Numbered from the stretch's first letter, positions 16,697 through 24,705 are shown. The stretch is DNA of 38,974 bases from Christensenellaceae bacterium (GCA_020025205.1 JAHHSO010000019.1:1-38974), one strand, 5' to 3'. Notes: a model not told the origin generated them from the letters alone. A program made the numbers and translations.

Positions 16697-16736
16697 ATCG
16701 GTAAACAATGTTCTAAAGATTGAGGAGGATATTGAT

Positions 16737-17642
16737 ATGGGTGCTACGCTTTTGGTCATGGCCGCGGGCATGGGTTCCCGTTATGGTGGAAATAAACAGG
16801 TAGACGGCATTGGCCCCAACGGCGAAATTTTGATGGAGTATTCGATTTACGATGCGATTCGTGCCGGATTTGACCACGTGGTCTTTGTCATCAAGCCGGG
16901 CATGAAGGAGATTGTCGCTTCCATCTGCGGCGATCGAATTGCCCATCAGGTGAAAGTGGACTATGTCTACCAGGATTTCTCCAGCGTTCCTTCTTTCTAT
17001 CAAATACCGGAAGAACGCACCAAGCCTTTCGGCACTGTGCACGCGGTGCTCGTTGCGCGCGACGTAATCAACCAGCCGTTTGCTGTGCTTAATGCGGATG
17101 ACTACTATGGTGTGTCTGCGTTCAAGACGGCGTATGACAAACTCCAGCAGCTTAAGCCGGAAGGCGAAGCGACGATGGTCAGCTATCAGCTCAAGAATAC
17201 CGTTTCCAAAAATGGCACGGTGTCCCGCGGTGTGTGCACGGCCAAGGACGGCAACCTGGACAAGGTTGTTGAAACGCTCAAAATTAAGCTCTGCGATAAC
17301 GGCGAAATTCGTGATATTGATAAGGGCGAGCCCGGTGAACTGCTTGATCCGATGTCGCCTGTCAGCATGAATTTCTGGGGCTTTACGCCGTGGATTTTCG
17401 GTAAGCTTGAGGAGTACTTTGAGAATTTCCTCAAGGGTCTTGCACCGGATGCCATTAAGGCGGAATGTCTGCTGCCGGTATGCGTGGATACGCTCATGCA
17501 TTCGGGCGAACTGACTGTCCCGATGCTGAACACAGATGCAGTCTGGTTTGGCGTCACCTATAAAGAGGACAAGCCGACGGTGCAGCAGGAACTTCGAAAG
17601 CTGCATGAGAGCGGTGTATATCCGGCGTCGCTTCACGATTAA
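16737..17642 (+). CDS. Sugar-phosphate nucleotidyltransferase-like protein
   Basis: The 301-residue cytoplasmic protein opens with LLVMAAGMGSRYGGNKQVDG, the nucleotide-binding loop of NTP_transferase enzymes (G-x-G-x-R followed by K). It has PFGTVHAVLVARDV and FAVLNADDYYG, the region of the metal-binding aspartates. The usual reaction of the superfamily joins a sugar phosphate to an NTP, releasing pyrophosphate, to give UDP-, GDP- or dTDP-sugars. This subgroup, with GSRYGG-K and NADDYYG, is common in gut Clostridia and Bacteroidetes and usually annotated only as nucleotidyltransferase. The start is supported by TGAGGAGG. The preceding longer frame from 16374 is non-coding antisense. No sugar-processing neighbour helps to assign the substrate. 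Confidence 0.85.
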   Translation: MGATLLVMAAGMGSRYGGNKQVDGIGPNGEILMEYSIYDAIRAGFDHVVFVIKPGMKEIVASICGDRIAHQVKVDYVYQDFSSVPSFYQIPEERTKPFGTVHAVLVARDVINQPFAVLNADDYYGVSAFKTAYDKLQQLKPEGEATMVSYQLKNTVSKNGTVSRGVCTAKDGNLDKVVETLKIKLCDNGEIRDIDKGEPGELLDPMSPVSMNFWGFTPWIFGKLEEYFENFLKGLAPDAIKAECLLPVCVDTLMHSGELTVPMLNTDAVWFGVTYKEDKPTVQQELRKLHESGVYPASLHD

Positions 17643-17652
17643 CAAAGCGATG

Positions 17653-17692
17653 ATCCCGTGCGGCTGCTCCTGGCGGCTGCATGGGATTTTTT
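17653..17692 (+). terminator. Rho-independent terminator after the nucleotidyltransferase
   Basis: ATCCCGTGCGGC pairs with GCTGCATGGGAT using wobbles, followed by TTTTTTC. Confidence 0.7.
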
Positions 17693-17793
17693 CTATTCAA
17701 AGCATGGGCATAGCTGGACGCAAGAAGAGCAGCCTTGTGCATTGTCAGGGCATAACCGGGTGTGCGGGTGGACTTAAACCGCAGAAAGGAAAT

Positions 17794-18759
17794 ATGAAAC
17801 TCAAGCTGACCAATGAAGAACTGCGCGATCATGTTAAAGTGAAAAAAGCAGCGTTGATCTCCATTGCAATCAATTTCCTCGAAATCGTTGCAGGGGTGAC
17901 GATGGTGCTTCTGGTAAGCCAGATGCTTTCCAAGGGAGTGGAGGAGACGCTGGCGCGGATGACATCGCTTTTGTGTCTGACAATTGTGGGCTGGGGGGCG
18001 ATTACAGACATTGGCGCATCGATTACCAGCCTCAGAATGGTGAAGAGAACGCAGGAGCTGGAGGATGCCTATCACCAGCTCGAAGACTTGAACCGGGAAA
18101 TGCGTGCGCAAAGGCATGATTTTATGAATCACATTCAGGTTGTTTACAGTCTGATTGAGATGAATGAACCGGCAGAAGCAACCGCTTACATGGACAGGAT
18201 TTATGAGGATATGCAGCGCGTGAACCGCATGCTGCGCACGGCCTGTCCTGCGGTGAATGCGCTGATACAGGCGAAAGTTGTGGAGGCAAAGCAGCGCGGT
18301 GTCGAAATGAAAGTATCCATCGCCTGCAAATGGGATGATCCGCTTATGCCCGCTTGGGAAATCTGCCGGGTGCTGGCCAATCTGATCGACAATGCGATGG
18401 ATGCAGCGCTCAGCGCGAATTTGCCGCAGGGGATGCGCCCTACGGTTGAACTGGTACTTGGTGAAGATTTGCGCAGCTGGTTTTTCTCTGTGCGCAACAA
18501 TGGCCCGGCAGTCGATGAGAAGCTGCGCAGCAAGATATTTGAACCAGGCTTTACAACAAAAGGTGCAGCAGGACAGGGCATGGGGCTGTATATCGTAAAT
18601 CAGACAGTTGTAGAGCTGGGCGGAAAGATTACGCTGGAAACACACGATGGGGATACGGTTTTTTCCGGCTTTGTTCCCAGAAAGCGTCTCCAGCTTTCTG
18701 AAAAAAAGGAAAGCTGTAAAGAAAAAACGATTAAAAATGACAATTTTATAAACAAATAA
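17794..18759 (+). CDS. Orphan Spo0B/CitA-type sensor histidine kinase (GHKL)
   Basis: Start MKLKLTNEEL has AAAGGA close upstream; the longer frame from 17536 crosses the previous gene and a terminator. The 321-residue protein has two N-terminal membrane segments (ALISIAINFLEIVAGVTMVL and LLCLTIVGWGAITDIGASI) with almost no external loop. A coiled linker (LEDAYHQLEDLNREMRA) leads to the Spo0B-type phospho-acceptor helix RHDFMNHIQVVYSLIEM, where the histidine is expected to be phosphorylated. The HATPase has LIDNAMDAAL (N box), KIFEPGFTTK (F box) and GQGMGLYIV (G box). No response regulator or transporter is adjacent. It could phosphorylate Spo0F/Spo0A-like partners elsewhere, but that is inference. 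Confidence 0.85.
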   Translation: MKLKLTNEELRDHVKVKKAALISIAINFLEIVAGVTMVLLVSQMLSKGVEETLARMTSLLCLTIVGWGAITDIGASITSLRMVKRTQELEDAYHQLEDLNREMRAQRHDFMNHIQVVYSLIEMNEPAEATAYMDRIYEDMQRVNRMLRTACPAVNALIQAKVVEAKQRGVEMKVSIACKWDDPLMPAWEICRVLANLIDNAMDAALSANLPQGMRPTVELVLGEDLRSWFFSVRNNGPAVDEKLRSKIFEPGFTTKGAAGQGMGLYIVNQTVVELGGKITLETHDGDTVFSGFVPRKRLQLSEKKESCKEKTIKNDNFINK

Positions 18760-18769
18760 CGCCATACAG

Positions 18770-18798
18770 TTGACAAATTAACAGAATTGTAATAAAAT
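18770..18798 (+). promoter_or_regulatory. Promoter of the peptidoglycan-binding repeat protein
   Basis: Consensus TTGACA (18770-18775) and TAAAAT (18793-18798) are separated by 17 bases. A leader of about 100 bases precedes the start codon. Confidence 0.7.
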
Positions 18799-18906
18799 TG
18801 ACTCAAGATGAGATGAAAGGGTCGGTCTGCCCATATGCAGGAGGCTGCTTGAACATCAATCTCTGCTGCATGAAAAGCAGCGGGAGCGAAAGAGGGGAAA
18901 CCATTT

Positions 18907-21789
18907 ATGACAAGAAGGAACAACAAACGCATGGTGATGCTCGTTGTACTCTGCCTGCTCGTCATGGTCTTTGCAATTCCGACGGCAAATGCCGCGAATT
19001 ACAGCAAGGTCTACGGTCAGACGCAGAGTCGTGTGCGTGTGCGAGAGTCTGCTTCGACAAACGCAGCCATTATTGACAACATTGTCAAGCACGCCTGCGT
19101 GTACATCACGTCTACCAGCACAAGAGGGGCCAATACCTTCGTTCGCGTGAAATATCGTGCGGAGAACGGTGATGTGGCGGAAGGCTGGGTCTGCCAGAAC
19201 GATGGCAAGGAAACGTATGTCAAAGTTCTGAGCGCGGATCAGGCGAAGAAGGCATTCTCTGTTTCCGGCGGAAAACTGCCGACTAAGCGTGTGGGCACGT
19301 TTACTGAAACGGAGCGCAAGGCCAGCCTCAAGGATGCGGACAGCACCTACATCAAAGGCGGATCTGATGGAGAGGCTGTAAAGAACGTCCAGACCAAGCT
19401 CAAGGCGCTCAAGTACTACAGCGGCCAGATTACCGGTCATGTAGGCGACAAGACCAAAGAAGCGATTAGGAAGTTCCAGCGTGATCACGGTCTGACGGCG
19501 GACGGCATTGTCGGCCCGCAGACCATGGCCAAGATTGATGCAGTTTACGCTTCTAAGGGCGGGGCTGTTGCACCTTCCGGCAACGGCTCCAACCTGAAGC
19601 TGAATTCCAGCGGCCCTTCTGTGCGCAATCTCCAGCAGGATTTGACCATGCTTGGATATTATTGGGCACAGATCACCGGCAACTTCGGCGCTAAGACTGA
19701 AGCGGCCGTCAAGGCATTCCAGAAAGATCACGGTCTGACGGCTGACGGCGTGGCGGGCAAGAAAACGCTGGAGGCTGTCAGGCGTGCCGTGGAGAAGAAG
19801 GGCGGGTCTTCCAGTTCTTCTAACAACAATGGTTCTGTTTTGAAACTCAACAGTCAGGGCACAAAGGTCAGCCAGATGCAGCGCGACCTCAAGCAGCTCG
19901 GCTACTATTATGCGGAAGTTACTGGCAACTTCGGAGCTAAGACTGAAGCGGCCGTGAAAAAGTTCCAGAAGGACAAGGGCCTTTATGCAGATGGTGTGGC
20001 CGGTTCCAAAACGCTGGATGCCATTGCCAAGGCAGTAGGCAATGCGGGCGGATCGATTTCCGGCAACAGCAGCATTCCGGGCCTGAAGCTTGGTTCTACA
20101 GGCGATCAGGTTCGTGCGCTTCAGCAGGATCTGACAACGCTTGGCTATTATTACGGCGACATTACTGGACACTACGGCAACATGACCGCGACGGCTGTCA
20201 AGAAATTCCAGCGTGCCCGCGGGCTTTCTCAGGACGGCGTAGCCGGCAAGACGACGCTGGATGCGATTGTCAGCGCACTCAAGGCGAATGGCTCTGACTC
20301 TGCAACCGGCGGCGCGGCGATCGGCACGCTCCGCGAAGGAGACAAAGGCAGAGAAGTCACGGATCTGCAGACTCGTCTCAAGTCCCTTGGCTATTATTAC
20401 GGCGAAATTACGGGCAGCTTTGGCAGCCTGACCAAGAAGGCCGTTCGCTCTTTCCAGCAGAAGAATGGCCTCACAGTGGACGGCGTGGCTGGCCCTGCAA
20501 CCCTCAATAAGCTTCGCAGCATGACGGGCGGCGGCTCCTCTTCGGGCAGCAGCACCGGCGGCACGACTGTGACCACGGAAAACTCCTATGGCCGCATCAC
20601 GAAGGATAATGTGTATCTGCGTTCTTCTTATTCCACGACTTCCAGCGCGAAGACGAGCCTCAAGAAGGGAACGAAGGTACGTATCACCAAGACATATACC
20701 GTCAGCGGTGTCAAGTGGTACTACGTGGTTGTCCATCAGGGCAAATATACTTACAAGGGATATGTCCGTTCCGATATGATGGAGATGATTTCTGCCAACG
20801 ATTACGGCGAAGGCGCTGAGGGCAATGCGGACGATCAGGAAGTGCTCGGCATGATCCGCGTTACGGGCAACAACGTTGCGCTTCGCTATGAGCCGAATAC
20901 GGATGCCAATCGTGTGAGCACGGCCAATACGGGCGATGTCTTCTACTACGTTGACAGTGTTGAAGGCTGGTATCAGACAAAGAATGGTTATTGGATTTCC
21001 AGCAGCTATGCCAAGGTCATGTCGGAGCAGGAGATCAAGGATTACATCGGTTCCGGCGGAGCAACTGGCGATGATACGTACCGCTATGGTTCTACCGGCT
21101 CCATGGTTTCCTACATCCAGACTGCCTTGAAGAAACTGGAATATTACAGTGCACAAGTCACAGGCAGATTTGGCGCTAAGACAGAACAGGCGGTTAAGGA
21201 CTTCCAGCGCGATCATGGTCTGACGGCAGATGGCATTGTAGGTCCGAAGACGCTGGAGATTTTGCGCAGAGAGTACAGCGGCAAGAGCGATGCAACGACC
21301 ACTTACAATGATGTCATCTACAATGTCGATTGGTCGATCGTCAAGAGCAAGCTCAAAAAGCGCCAGATTGTGAAGCTGACGGATATCAATTCCGGTTTGA
21401 GCTTCAACGTGGACGTTCAGTCTGCAGGCAATCACGCGGACGTGGAGCCGGTCACGGCGGCAGATACTGTCACGATGTGCGAAATCTACGGCGTAAACAG
21501 CGCCAACCAGATTAAGTGGTATCGTCATGCGATGATTATGACCATCGGCAATGAGCAGTTCATTACCTCTGTGTATGGTACACCGCATGGTCAGCAGAAT
21601 ATTGGAGCAAGCAACCAGTTTGAAGGACAGTTCTGTGTCCACTTCAAGGGCTCCTCGATTCACGCTGGAGACGGCGGAAACGTCCCGGCTTCTGAGAACC
21701 ATCAGGCAGTCATCTCCAACGCGGCGAAAGAGCTGAACGGAAAGAAGATCGGCGATAAGACGATTACGGTGAAGTCAACTTATCCGTAA
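18907..21789 (+). CDS. Secreted 960-residue protein: SH3 and six peptidoglycan-binding modules plus conserved C-terminal domain
   Basis: The signal peptide (VMLVVLCLLVMVFAIPTANA) predicts export. A bacterial SH3-like domain (about residues 35-105) is followed by PG_binding_1 modules starting near 145, 229, 310, 391 and 471. Each carries an xLGYYxGxITGxFGxxT core and an FQxxxGLxxDGVAGxxT end. Two further SH3-like domains (about 559-625 and 647-710) and a sixth module (722-795) come next. The final 160 residues (from about 799) form a domain with IKWYRHAMIMTIGNEQFITS, FCVHFKGSSIH and ASENHQAVISNAAKEL. Similar tails recur in clostridial PG-binding proteins as far as I recall, without a known reaction. 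Modules 2 and 3 share nearly identical DNA 246 bases apart, a sign of recent duplication. A wall-bound role during growth or sporulation is likely. Confidence 0.85.
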   Translation: MTRRNNKRMVMLVVLCLLVMVFAIPTANAANYSKVYGQTQSRVRVRESASTNAAIIDNIVKHACVYITSTSTRGANTFVRVKYRAENGDVAEGWVCQNDGKETYVKVLSADQAKKAFSVSGGKLPTKRVGTFTETERKASLKDADSTYIKGGSDGEAVKNVQTKLKALKYYSGQITGHVGDKTKEAIRKFQRDHGLTADGIVGPQTMAKIDAVYASKGGAVAPSGNGSNLKLNSSGPSVRNLQQDLTMLGYYWAQITGNFGAKTEAAVKAFQKDHGLTADGVAGKKTLEAVRRAVEKKGGSSSSSNNNGSVLKLNSQGTKVSQMQRDLKQLGYYYAEVTGNFGAKTEAAVKKFQKDKGLYADGVAGSKTLDAIAKAVGNAGGSISGNSSIPGLKLGSTGDQVRALQQDLTTLGYYYGDITGHYGNMTATAVKKFQRARGLSQDGVAGKTTLDAIVSALKANGSDSATGGAAIGTLREGDKGREVTDLQTRLKSLGYYYGEITGSFGSLTKKAVRSFQQKNGLTVDGVAGPATLNKLRSMTGGGSSSGSSTGGTTVTTENSYGRITKDNVYLRSSYSTTSSAKTSLKKGTKVRITKTYTVSGVKWYYVVVHQGKYTYKGYVRSDMMEMISANDYGEGAEGNADDQEVLGMIRVTGNNVALRYEPNTDANRVSTANTGDVFYYVDSVEGWYQTKNGYWISSSYAKVMSEQEIKDYIGSGGATGDDTYRYGSTGSMVSYIQTALKKLEYYSAQVTGRFGAKTEQAVKDFQRDHGLTADGIVGPKTLEILRREYSGKSDATTTYNDVIYNVDWSIVKSKLKKRQIVKLTDINSGLSFNVDVQSAGNHADVEPVTAADTVTMCEIYGVNSANQIKWYRHAMIMTIGNEQFITSVYGTPHGQQNIGASNQFEGQFCVHFKGSSIHAGDGGNVPASENHQAVISNAAKELNGKKIGDKTITVKSTYP
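19594..20520 (+). repeat. Tandem coding repeats, four peptidoglycan-binding modules of about 81 codons
   Basis: Modules 2-5 recur every 240-246 bases. The most similar stretch starts at 19681 and again at 19927: AACTTCGGNGCTAAGACTGA and the following bases differ at only two positions over 32. This is protein-module duplication, not CRISPR. Confidence 0.8.
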
Positions 21790-21840
21790 TCGAAGCCGAA
21801 CGGCATTTCCATCAATGAGTCCCCCATCCCCTCTTTATAC

Positions 21841-21878
21841 AGGAGCAGTGCAGTGATGCGCTGCTCCTGCTGCGTTTT
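21841..21878 (+). terminator. Hairpin after the repeat protein gene
   Basis: AGGAGCAG and CTGCTCCT pair around a 12-base loop, followed at a short distance by GTTTTGG. The T tract is weak. It is placed just before the alaS leader promoter. Confidence 0.5.
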
Positions 21879-21882
21879 GGGC

Positions 21883-21911
21883 TTGACAAGACGAAAAAAA
21901 TTCACTATAAT
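21883..21911 (+). promoter_or_regulatory. Promoter of the alaS T-box leader
   Basis: TTGACA (21883-21888) and TATAAT (21906-21911) match consensus fully with a 17-base spacer. Confidence 0.8.
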
Positions 21912-21917
21912 GAACCC

Positions 21918-22145
21918 AATATCAAATGCAATGACGCGGAAAAATTGAGCCGTTTGAATGCTGAAGCGAGCCGGGAAAGGTGCAAGCCCGGCGCAGGATC
22001 GGTTCATCAGCCCTCCGCAGAGCTTCCGGCGATGAGCCGGGCGTATTGCCTGCGTTATGGGCCATAAGAGGGTGTGCTTTGCGCACACCAACCGGAGTGG
22101 TACCGCGAATGCGTCTGTTCGTCCCCGGACGGCAGGCGCTTTTTA
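21918..22145 (+). promoter_or_regulatory. T-box riboswitch, alanine specifier, controlling alaS
   Basis: The T-box sequence GGAGTGGTACCGCG (22094-22107) contains the TGGT bulge that pairs with the uncharged tRNA end. Stem I is readable: GAGCCG pairs with CGGTTC and GCGGA with TCCGC. The specifier side in between reads ATCAGCCC, so the specifier is GCC (alanine) at 22010-22012. The distal AGCGAG and GGTGCAAG elements are present. The terminator, GCGTCTGTTCGTCC with GGACGGCAGGCGC then TTTTT (22110-22145), is the alternative to the antiterminator. Uncharged tRNA-Ala should permit read-through into alaS. Confidence 0.9.
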
Positions 22146-22198
22146 TATGCCCAAAACAATCCTATGGGCAAAACAAGGTATAAGGAGAGTAGCAAACT

Positions 22199-24004
22199 AT
22201 GAAGCAGATGACTTCTAAGGAACTGCGCAGCATGTGGCTGAAGTTCTTTGAAAGCAAGGGCCATGCTGTGATCCCCAGCGCGTCCGTGATCCCGGAGAAT
22301 GACCCGACGGTTCTGTTCACGACAGCGGGCATGCATCCGCTGGTCCCGTATCTTTTGGGCAGCAAGCATCCGGCTGGTACCCGCCTGACCGATGTGCAAA
22401 AGTGCATCCGCACTGGCGATATTGATGAGGTTGGAGATGCGTCTCATTTGACTTTCTTTGAGATGCTGGGCAACTGGTCCTTGGGCGATTACTTCAAGAA
22501 AGAAATGATCGCGTGGAGCTGGGAATTCCTGACCAGCCCGGAATACCTTGGCCTCGACCCGGAAAAGCTGGCGTTCACTGTTTTTGAGGGCGAGGGAGAT
22601 ATTCCGCGCGACGATGAAGCAGCGAACTACTGGATCCAGAACGGTGCCAAGAAGGAAAATGTTTACTTCCTGCCGCGCAAACATAACTGGTGGGGCCCGG
22701 CTGGCCAGACTGGTCCCTGCGGCCCGGATACCGAGATGTTCATCATCAAGGATCAGGAGCCCTGCGGCCCGGACTGTTCTCCGGCCTGCTCCTGTGGTCG
22801 ATTCCTGGAAATCTGGAATGATGTGTTCATGCAGTACAACAAGAACGCGGAAGGCCAGTATGTGCCGATGGAAAAGAAGAATGTCGATACCGGCATGGGC
22901 CTGGAGCGCACCGTTGCAACGCTGAACGGCTGCAAGACCGTTTACGAGACGGATGCTTTCACGGATATCATCGCGAAAATTTCCGAACTGTCCGGCAGGA
23001 ACTACGAAGATGACGAGGCAACCACTCGCGCATTCCGCATTGTGGCTGACCATCTGCGCACAGCTACGTTCATCATGGGTGATCCGCGCGGTGTCAGCCC
23101 GAGCAATATCGATCAGGGGTACGTTCTGCGCCGCCTGATCCGTCGTGCCGTCCGTTACGGCATGGAGCTGGGCATGCCGGAAGGCTTCACCATTGAGATC
23201 GCCAAGGTGGTTATCAATCAGTATGCCGATGTTTATCCAGAGCTTAAGCAGAACGAGGCTTTCGTTGTGGAACAGTTCCAACTGGAAGAAACCCGCTTTG
23301 CCCGCACGCTGCGTCAGGGCGAGCGCGAATTTGAGAAGGCCATCAAGCACATGGGTGAGAGCAAGGTCATCGATGGCATGGTTGCGTTCAATCTCTACAC
23401 AACGTATGGATTCCCGATTGAAATGACCCGTGAGCTGGCATCTGAGAACGGCTATACGGTGGATGAAGAAGGCTTCCAGAAGTACTTCGCAGAGCATCAG
23501 AAGAGTTCCCATGCGGGCGCAGAACAGCGCTTCAAGGGCGGCTTGGCTGACCATAGCGCTCAGACGGCGCGCCTGCATACCGCAACCCACCTGCTGCACG
23601 CTGCGCTGCGCCGCGTTCTGGGCGATGAAGTTGCGCAGAAGGGATCCAACATCACGGCAGAGCGGCTGCGCTTCGATTTCTCCTTCGGCCGTAAGGTGAC
23701 CAAGGAAGAACTGACAATGGTGGAGAACCTTGTCAATGAGTGGATCAAGGCGGATGTGCCTGTCGTTATGACAGAAACCACAGTCGAGGAAGCGAAGGCC
23801 GAGGGAGCAATTGGTCTGTTTGAGAGCAAGTACGGTGAGCGTGTGCGCATGTACACGATGGGCGAGTATTCTAAGGAAATCTGTGGCGGCCCGCATGCAA
23901 GCCATACCGGAGAGCTGGTCAGCTTCACGATCCAGAAGGAGTCTTCTTCTTCTGCGGGCGTGCGCCGCATCAAAGCTGTCATCGGCGCAAATCCGGAAGA
24001 CTGA
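22199..24004 (+). CDS. alaS: Alanyl-tRNA synthetase lacking the C-terminal C-Ala/DHHA1 domain
   Basis: The enzyme charges tRNA-Ala. The class II catalytic domain is intact: FFESKGHAVIPSAS, TTAGMHPLVPYLLGSKHP, ASHLTFFEMLGNWSLGDYFK, NWWGPAGQTGPCGPDTEMF. The tRNA-recognition region (RAFRIVADHLRTATFIMGD, VLRRLIRRAVRYG) follows. The editing domain has both zinc-ligand motifs, LHTATHLLHAAL and CGGPHASHTGE. The protein ends at 601 residues, while standard bacterial AlaRS is about 870. The missing part is the DHHA1-like C-Ala domain, which helps tRNA binding and dimerisation. A strong terminator follows eight bases after the stop, so this is a natural end, not a frameshift. RBS is TAAGGAGAG. Control by the alanine T-box supports a genuine AlaRS. 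Confidence 0.92.
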   Translation: MKQMTSKELRSMWLKFFESKGHAVIPSASVIPENDPTVLFTTAGMHPLVPYLLGSKHPAGTRLTDVQKCIRTGDIDEVGDASHLTFFEMLGNWSLGDYFKKEMIAWSWEFLTSPEYLGLDPEKLAFTVFEGEGDIPRDDEAANYWIQNGAKKENVYFLPRKHNWWGPAGQTGPCGPDTEMFIIKDQEPCGPDCSPACSCGRFLEIWNDVFMQYNKNAEGQYVPMEKKNVDTGMGLERTVATLNGCKTVYETDAFTDIIAKISELSGRNYEDDEATTRAFRIVADHLRTATFIMGDPRGVSPSNIDQGYVLRRLIRRAVRYGMELGMPEGFTIEIAKVVINQYADVYPELKQNEAFVVEQFQLEETRFARTLRQGEREFEKAIKHMGESKVIDGMVAFNLYTTYGFPIEMTRELASENGYTVDEEGFQKYFAEHQKSSHAGAEQRFKGGLADHSAQTARLHTATHLLHAALRRVLGDEVAQKGSNITAERLRFDFSFGRKVTKEELTMVENLVNEWIKADVPVVMTETTVEEAKAEGAIGLFESKYGERVRMYTMGEYSKEICGGPHASHTGELVSFTIQKESSSSAGVRRIKAVIGANPED

Positions 24005-24011
24005 TTGAACT

Positions 24012-24062
24012 GCATATAAAAAAGGGTGTTTTTGCATTGCAGAAACATCCTTTTTATATGCA
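24012..24062 (+). terminator. Rho-independent terminator of alaS
   Basis: GCATATAAAAAAGG and CCTTTTTATATGC pair, extended by TGTTT/AAACA. The stem carries its T tract on the 3' arm. Confidence 0.75.
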
Positions 24063-24072
24063 GCATCGAAAT

Positions 24073-24104
24073 AAAAAAACCGACAGTCGTCAGACCATCG
24101 GTTT
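24073..24104 (-). terminator. Terminator of the small membrane protein gene
   Basis: On the minus strand AAACCGATGGTC pairs with GACTGTCGGTTT and runs into seven T residues. It lies 17 bases beyond the stop codon at 24121. Confidence 0.7.
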
Positions 24105-24120
24105 CATCTGTTTGTAAGAA

Positions 24121-24288
24121 TTACAGGTTGCGGAGCTGAGCCATCGTCGGGCGAATGCCGCGCTCCATGTTATACTCATAGTGAAGGTAGCTGCTCACTT
24201 CGGGAGAGGCAGAGGACTGACCGTCCATTGCGGAAAGGAGCTTGCTGAAAAGGGCCAGAACGAGAACAACGAAGAGAACAGTCAGCAT
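24121..24288 (-). CDS. Small single-helix membrane protein, 55 residues, unrecognised
   Basis: From ATG 24288 the product starts MLTVLFVVLVLALFSKLLSA, a hydrophobic helix right at the N terminus. A short polar tail follows (DGQSSASPEVSSYLHYEYNM, ending in RGIRPTMAQLRNL). GAGG lies nine bases upstream of this ATG; the longer frame from 24366 has no such site. It has its own extended -10 promoter and its own terminator, which argues for a real gene despite the size. I do not recognise a family. The helix could be an anchor or an uncleaved signal; the tail would then lie outside or inside depending on topology. It lies between alaS and an unrelated membrane-protein operon. Confidence 0.6.
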   Translation of the reverse strand: MLTVLFVVLVLALFSKLLSAMDGQSSASPEVSSYLHYEYNMERGIRPTMAQLRNL

Positions 24289-24364
24289 ATTAAGGAACCT
24301 CACTTTCAAAATTATGAAGGATTGTGACAGATGCTTCAGGGCGTTTTCCCTTATCTCTAGGCAC

Positions 24365-24373
24365 ATTATAGCA
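24365..24373 (-). promoter_or_regulatory. Extended -10 promoter of the small membrane protein
   Basis: On the minus strand TGCTATAAT is a perfect extended -10 element, about 77 bases upstream of the start codon. No good -35 is seen. Confidence 0.5.
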
Positions 24374-24479
24374 CGAAAAAATGAAAAAGTATACTACTTT
24401 TTCTTGAAATACAAAGAAAAATTTGATACTTTTAAAAAATGCAGCTGTATTGGCAGACAAACCAAAACTTGACTGAAAA

Positions 24480-24507
24480 CTGCATAATTCCGTCACCAAT
24501 TATGCAG
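24480..24507. repeat. Perfect 10-base inverted repeat in the 24.3-24.7 kb gap
   Basis: CTGCATAATT and AATTATGCAG flank an eight-base loop, followed by GATTTTCG. The gap of about 340 bases holds no gene, only this hairpin, a 17-base match to the IS630-type remnant (24543-24559) and the promoters on each side. Confidence 0.55.
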
Positions 24508-24652
24508 GATTTTCGGGCAAGACGAAGCCAACGGGGAAAAAACCAGAGATGAATCGGATTTTTCGATGGGAAGCCAGAGGAGAATTTTTTTAATGGATGA
24601 AGAGTGCAAAAGAATGAGATGGACAAGAATGCAAATTTGAGTGTGCGGGTAT

Positions 24653-24680
24653 TTGCGAGAGATGATGAATGTGTTATAAT
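24653..24680 (+). promoter_or_regulatory. Promoter of the membrane protein-recO-sirtuin operon
   Basis: TTGCGA (24653-24658) and TATAAT (24675-24680) are 16 bases apart, just upstream of AAAGGAG and the start codon. Confidence 0.55.
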
Positions 24681-24705
24681 GAAAACAGAATGGGAAAGGA
24701 GTCTC

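Noticed and set aside
16374..16736. N-terminal extension of the nucleotidyltransferase frame
   Set aside because: It is antisense to the flavodoxin-fold gene and lies before the promoter at 16668; the start at 16737 has TGAGGAGG and begins exactly at the family's N-terminal motif.
17536..17793. N-terminal extension of the orphan kinase frame
   Set aside because: It overlaps the end of the previous gene and crosses a terminator; the ATG at 17794 has an upstream AAAGGA and leads straight into the membrane segments.
19594..20520. Regularly spaced repeats resembling an array
   Set aside because: The period is about 243 bases and in phase with codons of peptidoglycan-binding modules; there are no short direct repeats with unique spacers, so it is not CRISPR.
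18856..21702. A 948-codon minus-strand open frame antisense to the repeat protein
   Set aside because: It mirrors the plus-strand coding sequence. The codon choice of the real gene rarely creates stops on the opposite strand, and the antisense product shows no domain, start signal or promoter.
22055..24037. A 660-codon minus-strand frame antisense to alaS and its leader
   Set aside because: It crosses the T-box and both ends of alaS, has no ribosome binding site, and the plus strand is an unmistakable synthetase.
24604..24705. N-terminal extension of the DUF2238-like protein
   Set aside because: It includes the likely -35 and -10 boxes; the hydrophobic protein begins naturally at 24706 or 24712 behind AAAGGAG.
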